Part shown: positions 17,776-27,135 of the stretch, piece after piece | Position numbering within the stretch: the first letter of the stretch is position 1 | How the letters are laid out: each line of letters opens with the position of its first letter | From: CAVVPY01 sp963750295 | GTDB lineage: Bacteria > Actinomycetota > Actinomycetes > Mycobacteriales > Jatrophihabitantaceae | Length of the DNA: 64,000 nt | Assembly: GCA_963750295.1 (NCBI GenBank) | Contig: CAVVPY010000001.1 | Span: forward strand, 1,116,001 to 1,180,000 | Direction: 5' to 3' | Translations under genes and position numbers: made by a program | The notes under the pieces: model-generated | The model's input: only the letters and a program-made list of their open reading frames with translations | Database searches by the model: none | What the model was told of the DNA's origin: nothing

Positions 17776-19509
17776 ATGCTGGCGGACTACCAACAGGTCT
17801 ACGACCCGCTCGGCCACTCGCTCGGGCTGTCCTCGATCGTGGCCGCGCTTCCGCTGGCTGCGCTGTTCGTGCTGTTGGGCGTGATCCGGATGCGCGCCTG
17901 GCTGGCCTCGGTCATCGGCCTCGGCGTCGCCCTGATCGTCGCGATCACCATCTACTCGATGCCGCTCGGCGATGCCATGAACAGTGCCGCGCTCGGTGCC
18001 GCGTTCGGGTTCTTCCCGATCATGTGGATCGTGATCAACGCGATCTGGGTCTACAACGTCACCGTCGAGACCGGGCACTTCGACGTGCTGCGGCGCTCGT
18101 TTGCCACGATCAGCGATGACCAGCGCATCCAGGCGATGATCATCGCCTTCTGCTTCGGCGCGCTGCTCGAGGCGCTCGCCGGATTCGGCACGCCCGTGGC
18201 GATCAGCGCCGTGATGCTGATCGCCCTGGGCTTCGAGCCGCTGAAAGCGGCGACGGTGGCGCTGGTGGCCAACACCGCACCGGTCGCGTTCGGCGCACTG
18301 GCGGTGCCGATCACCACGATCGCGACCGTCACGACGCTGCCGGTCGACGACCTGGGCGCGATGGTCGGCCGGCAGACCCCGGTGCTCGCGGTGCTCGTGC
18401 CGCTGGCGCTGGTGTTCATCGTCGACGGGCGGCGGGGTGTGCGTCAGATCTGGCCCGCGGCGCTCGTCTGCGGGCTGACCTTTGCCGTCTTCCAGTACCT
18501 GGCGTCGAACTTCTGGTCGATCCCGCTCACCGACATCATCGCCGCGCTCGCGTCGGCACTGGCCGTGCTGGCGTTCACCCGGGTGTGGAGCCCGGCGCAC
18601 ACCTACGTCGAACAGGCCGAGAGCGGCCCCGTCGAGGGCGGGTCGGCACCGTCCAGCACGACCAACGGCAAGGGCGGACGAGATGGCGGGGTCGCCACCG
18701 CCCGCCGGACGACGACCGACGTCGGCCACCGCGATCGCCCCGGCGACGTGCTCAGGGCCTACGCGCCGTACCTGATCATCGTTGCCGTGTTCGTCATCGC
18801 GACGAGGGTGCCGGCAATCACCGGCGTCGCGCCCAAGGCACCGGGCTCCGGCGGCACCGGGCTGGAGTCGTTGACGCGCATCTTCACCTGGCCGGGCCTG
18901 CACATCACCAACGGCAGTGGCGACCCGGTTGCCACGACGTTCAAGCTGAACCTGCTGTCGGCCGCAGGTACCCTGCTGTTCATCTCGGGACTGCTGACGA
19001 TGGCGGTGTTGCGCGTCGGTCCGGGTCGGGCGCTGCGCTCGTACGCACGCACGGTGGACCAATTGAAGTTCCCGATCCTCACGGTCATGTCCGTGCTCGC
19101 CCTCGGCTTCGTCATGAACGAGGCCGGCGAGACGGTCACGCTCGGCCTGTGGCTCGCCGGGGCCGGCGGGTTCTTCGCCGTGCTGTCACCGATCCTGGGC
19201 TGGCTCGGTGTCGCCGTCACCGGATCGGACACCTCGTCGAACTCGCTGTTCGGCGGGCTGCAGGTCGCGGCCGGGATGCACGCGCACCTGTCGCCGACGC
19301 TGCTCGCCGCGGCCAACTCGTCCGGTGGCGTGCTCGGCAAGATGATCTCGCCGCAGAATCTCGCGATCGCTGCGGGCGCGGTCGGGCTGCAGAACCGCGA
19401 GGGTGACATCTTCCGGCGAGTGATCGGCTGGAGCGTCGCCTTCCTCGCTTTCATGTGCCTGCTGGTCTATCTGCAGTCGACGCCGGTGCTGTCGTGGATG
19501 GTCGTCTGA
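17776..19509 (+). CDS. L-lactate permease (LctP family)
   Basis: 577 residues from ATG 17776, 6 bp after GGGG; a TTG two codons earlier is less likely. About 13 membrane spans. Family landmarks: GFFPIMWIVINAIWVYN, LLEALAGFGTPVAISA, ANTAPVAFGALAVPI, and near the C-terminus GSDTSSNSLFGGLQ and MISPQNLAIA. The protein is a proton-coupled lactate/glycolate importer. A hydrophilic loop of about 60 residues (about 280-340) is longer and less conserved than usual. The upstream region contains TTTGAACCAAA, a short palindrome that might bind a GntR-type regulator; no lactate dehydrogenase gene is adjacent. Confidence 0.93.
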   Translation: MLADYQQVYDPLGHSLGLSSIVAALPLAALFVLLGVIRMRAWLASVIGLGVALIVAITIYSMPLGDAMNSAALGAAFGFFPIMWIVINAIWVYNVTVETGHFDVLRRSFATISDDQRIQAMIIAFCFGALLEALAGFGTPVAISAVMLIALGFEPLKAATVALVANTAPVAFGALAVPITTIATVTTLPVDDLGAMVGRQTPVLAVLVPLALVFIVDGRRGVRQIWPAALVCGLTFAVFQYLASNFWSIPLTDIIAALASALAVLAFTRVWSPAHTYVEQAESGPVEGGSAPSSTTNGKGGRDGGVATARRTTTDVGHRDRPGDVLRAYAPYLIIVAVFVIATRVPAITGVAPKAPGSGGTGLESLTRIFTWPGLHITNGSGDPVATTFKLNLLSAAGTLLFISGLLTMAVLRVGPGRALRSYARTVDQLKFPILTVMSVLALGFVMNEAGETVTLGLWLAGAGGFFAVLSPILGWLGVAVTGSDTSSNSLFGGLQVAAGMHAHLSPTLLAAANSSGGVLGKMISPQNLAIAAGAVGLQNREGDIFRRVIGWSVAFLAFMCLLVYLQSTPVLSWMVV

Positions 19510-19539
19510 GCCGACCGCGCCGGTTCGCCGTAGCGCGGC

Positions 19540-20163
19540 TCAGCCGGTCGCGGCCGTGCGCTGCCCGAGCAGCAGTGAGATCGTCAGTTCCAACCGGTTC
19601 GCGACGTCGGTGGCCGAGGCGCGGCGGGTCACCCAGGCAACCAGGTTGGACAGCCACACGTCGCTGATCACGCGGGCGATCGCGAGTTGCTCCTCGGTCG
19701 GCTCGTCCTCGCTCATGGCGCGCGCGAACATGGAGTCCATCAAGCGGCCGACGGCGTCGACCTCAGCGGCCACCGACGCGTCGGCGAACATGAACGCGCG
19801 CGTCATCGCCTCGGTCAGTTGCGGGTCACGCTGCATCGCCTTGGTGATGCCGCCGATCATGAACACGACGCGGTCATAGCCCGTCTCGCCGCGCAGGGTG
19901 GTCCGATCCGCGCGGTCCTGGGCGCGCTCGAACTCGCGGGCCAGCGCCGAGACCAGCAGGTGGATCTTCGACGGGAAGTAGCGGTAGAGGGTGCCCAGCG
20001 CAACGTCGGCTCGTTCGGCGACCGCGCGCATCTGGACGGCGTCATAGCCGCCCTTCGAGGCGAGGGCGAGCGTGGCATCGAGAATGCGCTTGCGGCGCTC
20101 GCGTTGCGCCGACGAGCCGAGTTCGTCGCGGGCCACCGACGTCCGCGGACGGGCGGTAGTCAT
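19540..20163 (-). CDS. kstR: KstR, TetR-family repressor of cholesterol catabolism
   Basis: 207 residues from ATG 20163. It closely matches mycobacterial KstR from memory: ELGSSAQRERRKRILDAT, then the helix-turn-helix ASKGGYDAVQMRAVAERADV and ALGTLYRYFPSKIHLLVSAL, and the ligand domain with LTEAMTRAFMFADASVAAEV and VISDVWLSNLVAWVTRRAS. KstR dimers bind TnnAACnnGTTnnA and release DNA on binding a 3-oxosteroid CoA thioester. It is divergent from fadE34, as in M. tuberculosis. A near-match site at 20231-20244 in its own promoter suggests autoregulation. Confidence 0.96.
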   Translation of the reverse strand: MTTARPRTSVARDELGSSAQRERRKRILDATLALASKGGYDAVQMRAVAERADVALGTLYRYFPSKIHLLVSALAREFERAQDRADRTTLRGETGYDRVVFMIGGITKAMQRDPQLTEAMTRAFMFADASVAAEVDAVGRLMDSMFARAMSEDEPTEEQLAIARVISDVWLSNLVAWVTRRASATDVANRLELTISLLLGQRTAATG

Positions 20164-20230
20164 CAAACGTCCCCTTCCGGGAGTCACAACATCGCTTTCC
20201 CCAGCCTCGAGGCTAGCACCTCAAGATTCG

Positions 20231-20244
20231 AGAAACGTGTTTCA
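20231..20244. promoter_or_regulatory. KstR-like operator, kstR promoter
   Basis: AGAAACGTGTTTCA fits TnnAACnnGTTnnA at 7 of 8 fixed positions (first T is A). It lies 68 bp upstream of kstR and suggests autoregulation. Confidence 0.7.
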
Positions 20245-20308
20245 GTTCTTAGTCAGCCTGGCGCAGAATCGTCTTGTGCTTGACGGTGGACGGCAGGTCG
20301 GGCATACA

Positions 20309-20322
20309 TAGAACAAGTTCTA
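20309..20322. promoter_or_regulatory. KstR operator, fadE34 promoter
   Basis: TAGAACAAGTTCTA is a perfect match to TnnAACnnGTTnnA and nearly a full palindrome. It is 33 bp upstream of the fadE34 start and 64 bp from the second, weaker site that faces kstR. Confidence 0.92.
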
Positions 20323-20354
20323 ACCTCGATAGGTCTCAGAGTTCAGGAGCGTCC

Positions 20355-22523
20355 GTGCCCATTGCCCTCACCGCCGAGCACCGGGCCGCGGGCGACGCCG
20401 TGCGGGCCTGGGCGAAGCGCGCTGACCCGATCCAGGCCGTGCGAGCCGGTGAGCAGGATCCGCACGCGTGGCGCACCTGCTGGGCCGGTCTGGCCGACCT
20501 GGGCCTGCTGGCCGCCGCGGTCCCCGAGACCGAGGGGGGAGCAGGCGGTTCGCTGACCGATCTCGCCGTGCTCGTCGAGCAGGCAGCGGTGCACCTCGCG
20601 CCGGGCCCGATACCCGGCACCGTCCTCGCCGCACTGCTGCGACCGGAGCCTGCCCTGCTCGCCGGCAAGCACACGGTGGGCCTTTCGCTGACCGGGGTCA
20701 ACGCGGAACGCACGGACGCCGGGCTGCTGCTCACCGGAACCGTCCCGAACGTGCTCGGAGCTCAGCACGGATCGTCTGTGCTGCTGCCTGCACACACCGA
20801 CGCCGGTGAGGTGTGGACGCTGCTCGGACCTGACACGCCAGGTGTGAAGATCGGCGAGGCGCGCGGCGCCGACCTGTCCCGACCTCTGGGCGAGGTGCAG
20901 CTCGACCACTGTCCGGCCGACGTGCTCGCGGTCGACTCCGAACGGGTACGTGATCTCGTCGCCGTTCTGTTCGCCGCCGAGGCGTCTGGCGTCGCGTCGT
21001 GGTGCCTGCGCACAGCCGTCGCGCACGCGAAGTTGCGCGAGCAGTTCGGCCGCCCGATCGGCTCGTTCCAAGCCATCAAGCACCTCTGCGCGGAGATGCT
21101 GTGCCGGGCCGAACTCGCTACCGCCGTGGCGTGGGACGCCGCACAGACCGCGGATGACCCTGCGCAACGCCCGATCGCCGCCGCGGTGGCGGCCGCCGTC
21201 GCCCTGGACGCTGCGGTGGAGAACGCGAAGGACTGCATCCAGGTGCTGGGTGGCATCGGCTTCACCTGGGAGCACGACGCGCACCTGTACCTGCGCCGTG
21301 CGTTGTCGATCCGGCAGTTCATGGGCGGGTCGGCGCGGTGGCGTCGCCGCGTCGCCGCGCTGACCGCGACCGGGTCGCGGCGAACACTCACGGTGGACCT
21401 CGGCGACCGCGTGGCCGACCGGGCGCGGATCCGAGCGGAGGTCGAACGGATAGCCGCCCTGCCCGGTGCCGCCCGCCGCACGGCGCTCGCCGAGACCGGT
21501 CTGCTGGCCCCGCATTGGCCCGCGCCCCACGGTCGCGATGCCGACGCTGCCGAACAACTGCTCGTGCAGCAGGAACTGGCGCGCGCAGGAGTGTCCCGTC
21601 CGGATCTGGTGATCGGCGCGTGGGCCGTCCCGACGATTCTCAAGCACGGCAGCGCCGCCCAGGTCGACCGGTTCGCCGCCCCGACCTTGCGCGGCGAACT
21701 CACCTGGTGCCAGCTGTTCAGCGAGCCGGGCGCGGGCTCGGATCTCGCCGCACTGCGCACCCGAGCCGAACGGGTCGACGGCGGCTGGCAGCTCACCGGC
21801 CAGAAGGTGTGGACGTCAGCAGCCCGGCAGGCCGACTGGGGAATCTGCCTGGCCCGCACCAATCCCGACGTAGCCAAGCAGAAGGGCATCAGCTACTTCC
21901 TCGTCGACATGCGGGCGCCCGGTATCGACATCCGCCCGCTGCGCGAGATCACCGGCGAGTCGCTGTTCAACGAGGTCTTCCTCGACTCGGTCTTCGTCCC
22001 GGACGAGATGCTGGTCGGCGAGGTGGACGGCGGGTGGCCGCTCGCGCGAACGACACTGGCCAACGAGCGGGTGGCGATGGGCGGTGGTTCCAGCCTCGGT
22101 GATGCCGTCGAGCGGCTGCTGGCACTGGCCGCCGAACGCGGGGCCGCCGAACGCGGGGCCGCCGAACGCGGGGCCGCCGAACGAGGGGCCGCCGAACGAG
22201 GTTCGGACGACGCGATGACCGATCGGCTCGGCGCGCTGGTCGCCACCGGGTTGGCCGGCTCCCAGCTCGAGCTGCGCACGACCCTGATGCGGCTCGACGG
22301 TCGCGAACCCGGCGCCGAGTCGAGCGTGCGCAAGCTCGTCGGCGTCCAGCACCGGCAGGACGTCGCCGAGGCAGCGCTCGAACTGCTCGGGGCCGACGGC
22401 ACCGCGGCCGGACCCGAAGTTCAGGAATTCCTGCTCACCCGATGCCTGTCGATCGCCGGCGGGACCACCCAGGTGCTGCGCAACGTCGCCGCCGAACGGA
22501 TCCTCGGCCTGCCGCGCGGCTGA
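20355..22523 (+). CDS. fadE34: FadE34-type acyl-CoA dehydrogenase, two fused ACAD halves
   Basis: About 722 residues from GTG 20355 (GGAG 5 bp upstream). Two acyl-CoA dehydrogenase units are fused. The first half has REQFGRPIGSFQAIKHLCAE and QVLGGIGFTWEHDAHLYLRR; the second has ELTWCQLFSEPGAGSDLAAL, GQKVWTSAARQADWG and LSIAGGTTQVLRNVAAERIL. This is the layout of Rv3573c (ChsE3), known to dehydrogenate the five-carbon side-chain steroid CoA ester (3-oxochol-4-en-24-oyl-CoA). It is divergent from kstR under a KstR site. The linker near residue 592-616 has a five-fold GAAER repeat absent from the M. tuberculosis protein as I recall it. Confidence 0.92.
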   Translation: MPIALTAEHRAAGDAVRAWAKRADPIQAVRAGEQDPHAWRTCWAGLADLGLLAAAVPETEGGAGGSLTDLAVLVEQAAVHLAPGPIPGTVLAALLRPEPALLAGKHTVGLSLTGVNAERTDAGLLLTGTVPNVLGAQHGSSVLLPAHTDAGEVWTLLGPDTPGVKIGEARGADLSRPLGEVQLDHCPADVLAVDSERVRDLVAVLFAAEASGVASWCLRTAVAHAKLREQFGRPIGSFQAIKHLCAEMLCRAELATAVAWDAAQTADDPAQRPIAAAVAAAVALDAAVENAKDCIQVLGGIGFTWEHDAHLYLRRALSIRQFMGGSARWRRRVAALTATGSRRTLTVDLGDRVADRARIRAEVERIAALPGAARRTALAETGLLAPHWPAPHGRDADAAEQLLVQQELARAGVSRPDLVIGAWAVPTILKHGSAAQVDRFAAPTLRGELTWCQLFSEPGAGSDLAALRTRAERVDGGWQLTGQKVWTSAARQADWGICLARTNPDVAKQKGISYFLVDMRAPGIDIRPLREITGESLFNEVFLDSVFVPDEMLVGEVDGGWPLARTTLANERVAMGGGSSLGDAVERLLALAAERGAAERGAAERGAAERGAAERGSDDAMTDRLGALVATGLAGSQLELRTTLMRLDGREPGAESSVRKLVGVQHRQDVAEAALELLGADGTAAGPEVQEFLLTRCLSIAGGTTQVLRNVAAERILGLPRG
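22128..22202 (+). repeat. 15-bp tandem repeat, 5 units, in fadE34
   Basis: Five 15-bp units (GCCGCCGAACGCGGG with minor third-position changes in units 4-5) encode (AAERG)n between the second-half catalytic helices of fadE34. In frame and nearly perfect. Confidence 0.92.
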
Positions 22524-22526
22524 CTG

Positions 22527-23729
22527 CTACGCCGGGCCGTGCGACCTGCGGGCCCAGTCGAGGAAGCGTTCGACGCCCTCGGCCACGTGTGCGCTGCGGA
22601 TGGACAAGAAGATGTCGAAGGCGTGCTGGGCACCCGGGATCTCGGCGTATGCCACCGGCTGGGTCGACACCGACCGCAGCCGCTCGACGAAGGCGCGGGC
22701 GTCGGCCACCGGCACGAGAGTGTCGTTGCGGCCGTGGATCACGAGGAAGGGCGGGGCGTCCGCGCGCACCTGCGAGATCGGGGAGGCCGCGCGGTAGTCC
22801 TCCGGGTAACGGGCATCGCGCGCCATCACGTAGCGGCGCAGCAGCGACTCGAGGCGACGGCGAGACGCGGGCGTGCCGTCGTCGTCGGTGAAGTCGTACA
22901 CGGCGTAGTGCGGTACGCAGGCCTGCACCGACGTGTCGACGTGCTCGAAACCGGGTTGGAGTGACTGGTCGTCGGCCGTGAGCGCGGCCATCGCGGCCAG
23001 GTGGCCGCCGGCCGATCCGCCGGTGACCGCGAGAAACGACGGGTCGGCGCCGTATTCAGCGGCGTGCTCGCGCAGCCAGCCGATAGCGCGTTTGACGGCC
23101 ACCAGGTGCTCGGGCCAGCGCGCACGCGGGGACAGTGGGTAATTCATCGCTGCGCAGACCCAGCCCCGGGCGGCCATTCGCATCATCAGTGGGACGCCCT
23201 GCTGCTCCTTCTCGCCGATCACCCAGGCACCGCCGTGGATCTGAAGCAACATCGGCGCATCCGGTGGCGCGTCCCGGTGGTGGAAGATGTCGAGTTCGAA
23301 GCGCCGCCCGCCCTCGGCGTAGGGGAGCCTGCGTGCGACGACGACATCCTCGTGCGCCATCGCGAACGGGTTGACCAGCGTGCGCCACGGCGTGGCGGAC
23401 GTCCCGTCCCCCGATCGGCCGTACGTGGCCCCGAGGGCCGAACGCAGCGCGTCCTCGACCGCCTCGCGAGCTCGCAACCCGCCGGCCATGAGCGAGACGT
23501 AGCCGCCGGCGGCCGCCCCGGCGACCAGCAGCCCGCTGGTGCGGCGGTGCCGCGCGACCTGCGTGATGCTATCCGCGACGGTCAGCGCGAGCAGGTGCGG
23601 AGCGAGTTCGGCGGTGAGCCACCCGGCGAAGAAGACCGGCACCGAGAGCGGCCAGCCGGGCACCGGACGGGTGGCATTGGCGACCAGGCCGAGGTTGGCC
23701 AGTTGCCGGACGAGGAAGGCATCACGCAC
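22527..23729 (-). CDS. LipC-type alpha/beta-hydrolase esterase
   Basis: 400 residues from GTG 23729. An N-terminal region of about 120 residues with a hydrophobic stretch GLLVAGAAAGGYVSLMAGG precedes an alpha/beta hydrolase of the hormone-sensitive-lipase type: oxyanion HGGAWV, nucleophile GGSAGGH, acid HGRNDTLVP, base His in GAQHAFD. It resembles the mycobacterial LipC group (Rv0220). It starts 22 bp from a perfect KstR operator shared with the divergent acyltransferase, so it should be induced by steroid. A likely role is hydrolysis of steryl or fatty esters; the substrate is unproved. Confidence 0.88.
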   Translation of the reverse strand: MRDAFLVRQLANLGLVANATRPVPGWPLSVPVFFAGWLTAELAPHLLALTVADSITQVARHRRTSGLLVAGAAAGGYVSLMAGGLRAREAVEDALRSALGATYGRSGDGTSATPWRTLVNPFAMAHEDVVVARRLPYAEGGRRFELDIFHHRDAPPDAPMLLQIHGGAWVIGEKEQQGVPLMMRMAARGWVCAAMNYPLSPRARWPEHLVAVKRAIGWLREHAAEYGADPSFLAVTGGSAGGHLAAMAALTADDQSLQPGFEHVDTSVQACVPHYAVYDFTDDDGTPASRRRLESLLRRYVMARDARYPEDYRAASPISQVRADAPPFLVIHGRNDTLVPVADARAFVERLRSVSTQPVAYAEIPGAQHAFDIFLSIRSAHVAEGVERFLDWARRSHGPA

Positions 23730-23750
23730 ATTCTCGAGTTTACCCAGAAC

Positions 23751-23764
23751 TAGAACGTGTTCTA
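23751..23764. promoter_or_regulatory. KstR operator shared by esterase and WS/DGAT genes
   Basis: TAGAACGTGTTCTA is a perfect match to TnnAACnnGTTnnA. The minus-strand esterase starts 22 bp to the left, and the plus-strand acyltransferase starts 12 bp to the right. Confidence 0.93.
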
Positions 23765-23775
23765 CCATCGGGAGC

Positions 23776-25217
23776 GTGGAACGGTTGAGCGGTCTGGACG
23801 CGAGCTTCCTCTACTTCGAGACGCCCGCGCATCTCATGCACGTCTGCGGGCTGCTGACCCTCGATCCGTCCACGATGAGCGGGGGCTACGACTTCGCGAC
23901 GGTCCGGGCCAGCCTGCGCGACCGGCTCGAGCACAATCGCGCCTTCCGGCGGCGCCTGCACAACCCGCTGCTCAATATCGATCACCCGGTATGGGTGGAT
24001 GACGACGATTTCGACATCGAGCACCACGTCCGGCGGATGGCGGTTCCGGCCCCGGGCGGGGACGACGAACTGGCCGAGGTTTGCGCCGACATCGCCGGGC
24101 AGCCCCTGGACCGCTCGCGGCCGTTGTGGGAGATGTGGCTGCTCGAAGGCTTGTCCGACGGCAGGCTCGCGGTGATGACGAAGATGCACCACGCCACGGT
24201 GGACGGCGTCAGCGGCGCCAGCCTGGTCTCGGAACTGTGCAGCCTCGATCCGGACGCACCGCCGTTCGGTGCGCAGGAGCGGCAAGCCACCCCGCCCCGG
24301 CCGCGTGATCGCGACATCGTCCTCGACGGGCTGGTGAACGTCGCCACGCGGCCGCTGCGATTCGCGCAGGTCCTGCCGCGCACACTCACTGCCGTCCCGG
24401 CCTGGGTGCGGCGCTCCCGCAGTGGGACGGCGATGCCGGCACCCTTCAGCGCGCCACGAACCTCGCTCAACGGGACGGTCACCGGACACCGCACGGTGGC
24501 CTTCACCCGGCTCGACCTGAGCGAGGTGAAGCAGATCAAGAATGCTTTCGACACGACCGTCAACGATGTCGTCCTCGCGCTGTGCTCAGGTGCGCTGCGC
24601 AAGTACCTGGCCGACCGCGGCGAACTTCCCGACGACTCGCTCGTCGCGATGGTGCCGGTGTCGGTGCACGGCCGGACCAAACGTGGCGGCACCAACAAGG
24701 TGTCGGGCATGTTCACCAGCCTGGCCAGCGACATCGTCGACCCGGTCGAGCGGTTGCGCAGCATCGCCGCGGCCGAACCGGATCGCCAAGGAGCACCACA
24801 AGACGCTGTCGGCCTCGCTGCTGCAGGACTGGGCGCAGTTCGCCGCACCGAACACATTCGGGCTGGCTGTACGCGTCTACTCCAAGTTGCGGCTGGCCGA
24901 GCGGCACCCGGTCGATGCACAACCTGGTGATCTCGAACGTCCCTGGGCCGCCGATGCCGATCTACTTCATGGGCGCGCGAATCACCGGCTTCTTCCCGTT
25001 CGGTCCGGTCTTCCACGGTGCCGGGCTGAACGTGACGGTGCTGTCCAACGACGGACGCCTGGACGTCGGCCTGATCGCCTGCCGCGAGCTCGCCCCCGAC
25101 CTCAGCACGCTGGCCGAGGACCTGCCGATCGCGGTGGCCGAACTGCTCAGCGCCGCGCGTGCGGCGACGAAACCCGCGCCGCGACGGACGCGCAAGCAGC
25201 CAGCAGAGCCGGCCTGA
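23776..25217 (+). CDS. WS/DGAT-family acyltransferase, two frameshifts
   Basis: About 480 codons from GTG 23776. The N-terminus MERLSGLDASFLYFETP and the catalytic HHATVDG motif mark the bifunctional wax ester synthase/diacylglycerol acyltransferase family; PVSVHGRTKRGGTNKVSGMF and NVPGPPMPIYFMGARI lie in the C-terminal domain. An extra base near 24780 and another near 24910 break the frame; the protein resumes as IAKEHHKTLSASLLQDWAQF and then VISNVPGPPMP. The enzyme esterifies an alcohol or diglyceride with acyl-CoA, making storage lipids. KstR control is predicted from the shared operator. The 3' end overlaps the convergent hydrolase gene by 71 bp. Confidence 0.86.
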
Positions 25218-26049
25218 ACACGTCCGCTCCGAGCACGCAGGACGCATGACCGGCATCCACCTCGTACACCGTCGCGTCCGGTAGCCGGCGCGCAAGATCA
25301 CGCTGCCTGGCCACCGCGACCGTGTGATCGCGGTTGGTGATCACGACCGCTGACGGCACGCGAACCGCGCTGATCCACGGCGTCGAGTCGAACCGGCTGA
25401 TCGCGGCGAGCGCGCCCGCCACCTCGGCGGTGTTCGTCGAGCGGAACTGCTGCAGCGCCCACTGCTCGCCGTCCACGAGGCCGTCGGCGAGGACGGGCGC
25501 TGTGCGCAGCCGGCGTTCGGCGGCCCTGGCGACCCGGTTGCCGACGACGCGCAGCGCGACCGGGTCACTGGCGCCCCGGCGGAATGAGGTCGTGCTGGCT
25601 GCGAAGACGGCGCCGGCGATCCGGTCGGGGTGCCGGTGCGCGGCAAGTTGAGCGACGAGCGAGCCCATCGAGTACCCGACCGGGACGATCCGGTCGAGCC
25701 CGAGCGCGTCGGCGACCGCAACGACGTCGTCCGCGCAGTCCTCGAGGGAGAAGCGGCGCGACCGGATGCCCTGGCCGTGCCAGCGCTGGTCGAACACCAC
25801 GACGCGGTATCGCGCGCGGAGGGCGGCCAGGCACGGGTACCAGGTCAGCAGCCCGGTACAGGCCAACGCATGCAGCAGGACCACCGTCGGCCTGGCCGGC
25901 TCCGCTGCGTCGGCGCGACCGGTGTCGGTGACGAAGGTCCGGCCACGCCCGGGTAGCTCGACCATCGCGCCGGTCGGGATCTCGGGGACCGGCGCGATCT
26001 TGACCACGCGACCGGTCACCGCCCAACCCGCATCGGTGATGCGTCCCAT
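25147..26049 (-). CDS. Alpha/beta-fold hydrolase
   Basis: 300 residues from ATG 26049. Core: VVLLHALACTGLLTWYP (oxyanion), VVVFDQRWHGQG, nucleophile elbow GYSMGSLVAQLAA, acid Asp in ITNRDHTV and base His in DAGHASCVL. Related hydrolases occur in KstR regulons. Its start is 42 bp from the operator at 26092-26105, divergent from fadE28. Substrate unknown; thioester or ester hydrolysis in steroid breakdown is an inference from context. Confidence 0.86.
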   Translation of the reverse strand: MGRITDAGWAVTGRVVKIAPVPEIPTGAMVELPGRGRTFVTDTGRADAAEPARPTVVLLHALACTGLLTWYPCLAALRARYRVVVFDQRWHGQGIRSRRFSLEDCADDVVAVADALGLDRIVPVGYSMGSLVAQLAAHRHPDRIAGAVFAASTTSFRRGASDPVALRVVGNRVARAAERRLRTAPVLADGLVDGEQWALQQFRSTNTAEVAGALAAISRFDSTPWISAVRVPSAVVITNRDHTVAVARQRDLARRLPDATVYEVDAGHASCVLGADVFRPALLAACASVAARVSSPHARR

Positions 26050-26091
26050 CGACCCTCCATCACTTGCCGCCCGGCCGTCCTTGGCCGATAC

Positions 26092-26105
26092 TAGAACATG
26101 TTCTA
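26092..26105. promoter_or_regulatory. KstR operator between hydrolase and fadE28 operon
   Basis: TAGAACATGTTCTA, perfect consensus, sits in a longer palindrome CTAGAACATGTTCTAG (26091-26106). It lies 21 bp upstream of fadE28 and 42 bp from the divergent hydrolase start. Confidence 0.95.
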
Positions 26106-26126
26106 GTTCGTGGTGAGGAGAGGCGC

Positions 26127-27135
26127 GTGGATTTCGCGCTCGACGAGACCCAGCAGTCGGTCGCCGACCTGGCGCGCACGGTGCTGCGCTCGGACGCCGA
26201 CCATGGCCGGAGCGTCCAGGCGCTGTCGTCGGCAGCCGGGTACGACGAGGCCCTGTGGAAGTCGATGGCACAGTCGGGGTTGCTCTCGCTGTGCGTACCC
26301 ACCGCTCAGGGCGGCGACGGGCTCGGTGCCGTCGAGGCGGCCGTGGTGCTCGCCGAGGTGGGCCGCCAGACGATCCCGGTGCCCGCACTCGCGACGCTCG
26401 CGCTCGGCGTGTTGCCGCTGGCCGCGCTCGGCGGTCATCCTGTGCTCGCCGATGTCGCGGACGGTGCGGTGCTCACGGCCGCGCTGCACCCGATGTCGAT
26501 GCTGGACGGGGCGCTCACCGGCCGCGTGCGCGGCGTGCTCTACGCCGACCAGGCGGTGCTGATCCTGGTCCCGACGCCGGACGGCATCGCGCTGATCTCG
26601 CCCACCGCGAGCGGCGTCACCCTGGTCAGAACGCCGACGTCCACCGGCGCGCCCGAGTACACGCTGAGCTGCGACCGACGTCACCCCGGACGACCTGCTG
26701 GCCGGTGATCCCGCGTTCGTCGACCGATTCGCCGTCGCCGGGGCCACGGCAATGGCCGACGGCGTGCTGGCCGGCGCCCTCGCGCTGACCGCCGAGCACC
26801 TGCGGACCCGGCACCAGTTCGGCAAGCCGCTGGCCACCTTCCAGGCGGTCGCTCAGCAGATCGCGGACGTGTACGTCGTCGCCCGCACCGTGCACCTCGC
26901 CTCCTGCGCCGCGAGCAACGGGCTCGACGACGACGACCTCGACATCGCGGCGTACTGGGTCGCCACCGAACTGCCCGCCGCCCTGCAGACCTGCCATCAC
27001 CTGCACGGTGGGCTCGGTGTCGACATCACCTACCCGCTGCACCGCTACTACGCCCAGGCGAAGGACCTGGCCCGGCTGGTCGGCGGGTCGGCGCTGCGGC
27101 TGGACCGGATCGGAGCACGGTGTTCATCTCGCTGA
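26127..27135 (+). CDS. fadE28: FadE28 (ChsE1), steroid side-chain acyl-CoA dehydrogenase subunit, one frameshift
   Basis: About 335 codons from GTG 26127, matching the Rv3544c family: VDFALDETQQSVADLA, LVRTPTSTGAPEYTL, and after an extra base near 26673 the frame continues as VTPDDLLAGDPAF, HQFGKPLATFQAVAQQIADV and HLHGGLGVDITYPLHRYYAQ. FadE28 and FadE29 form an alpha2beta2 dehydrogenase acting on the 3-carbon side-chain CoA thioester (3-oxo-4-pregnene-20-carboxyl-CoA). It overlaps fadE29 by 16 bp. The single frameshift in a conserved protein may be a sequence error. Confidence 0.9.

Noticed and set aside
17725..19062. 445-codon minus-strand frame over the lactate permease
   Set aside because: Arg/Asp/His-rich shadow of a clear membrane transporter on the other strand.
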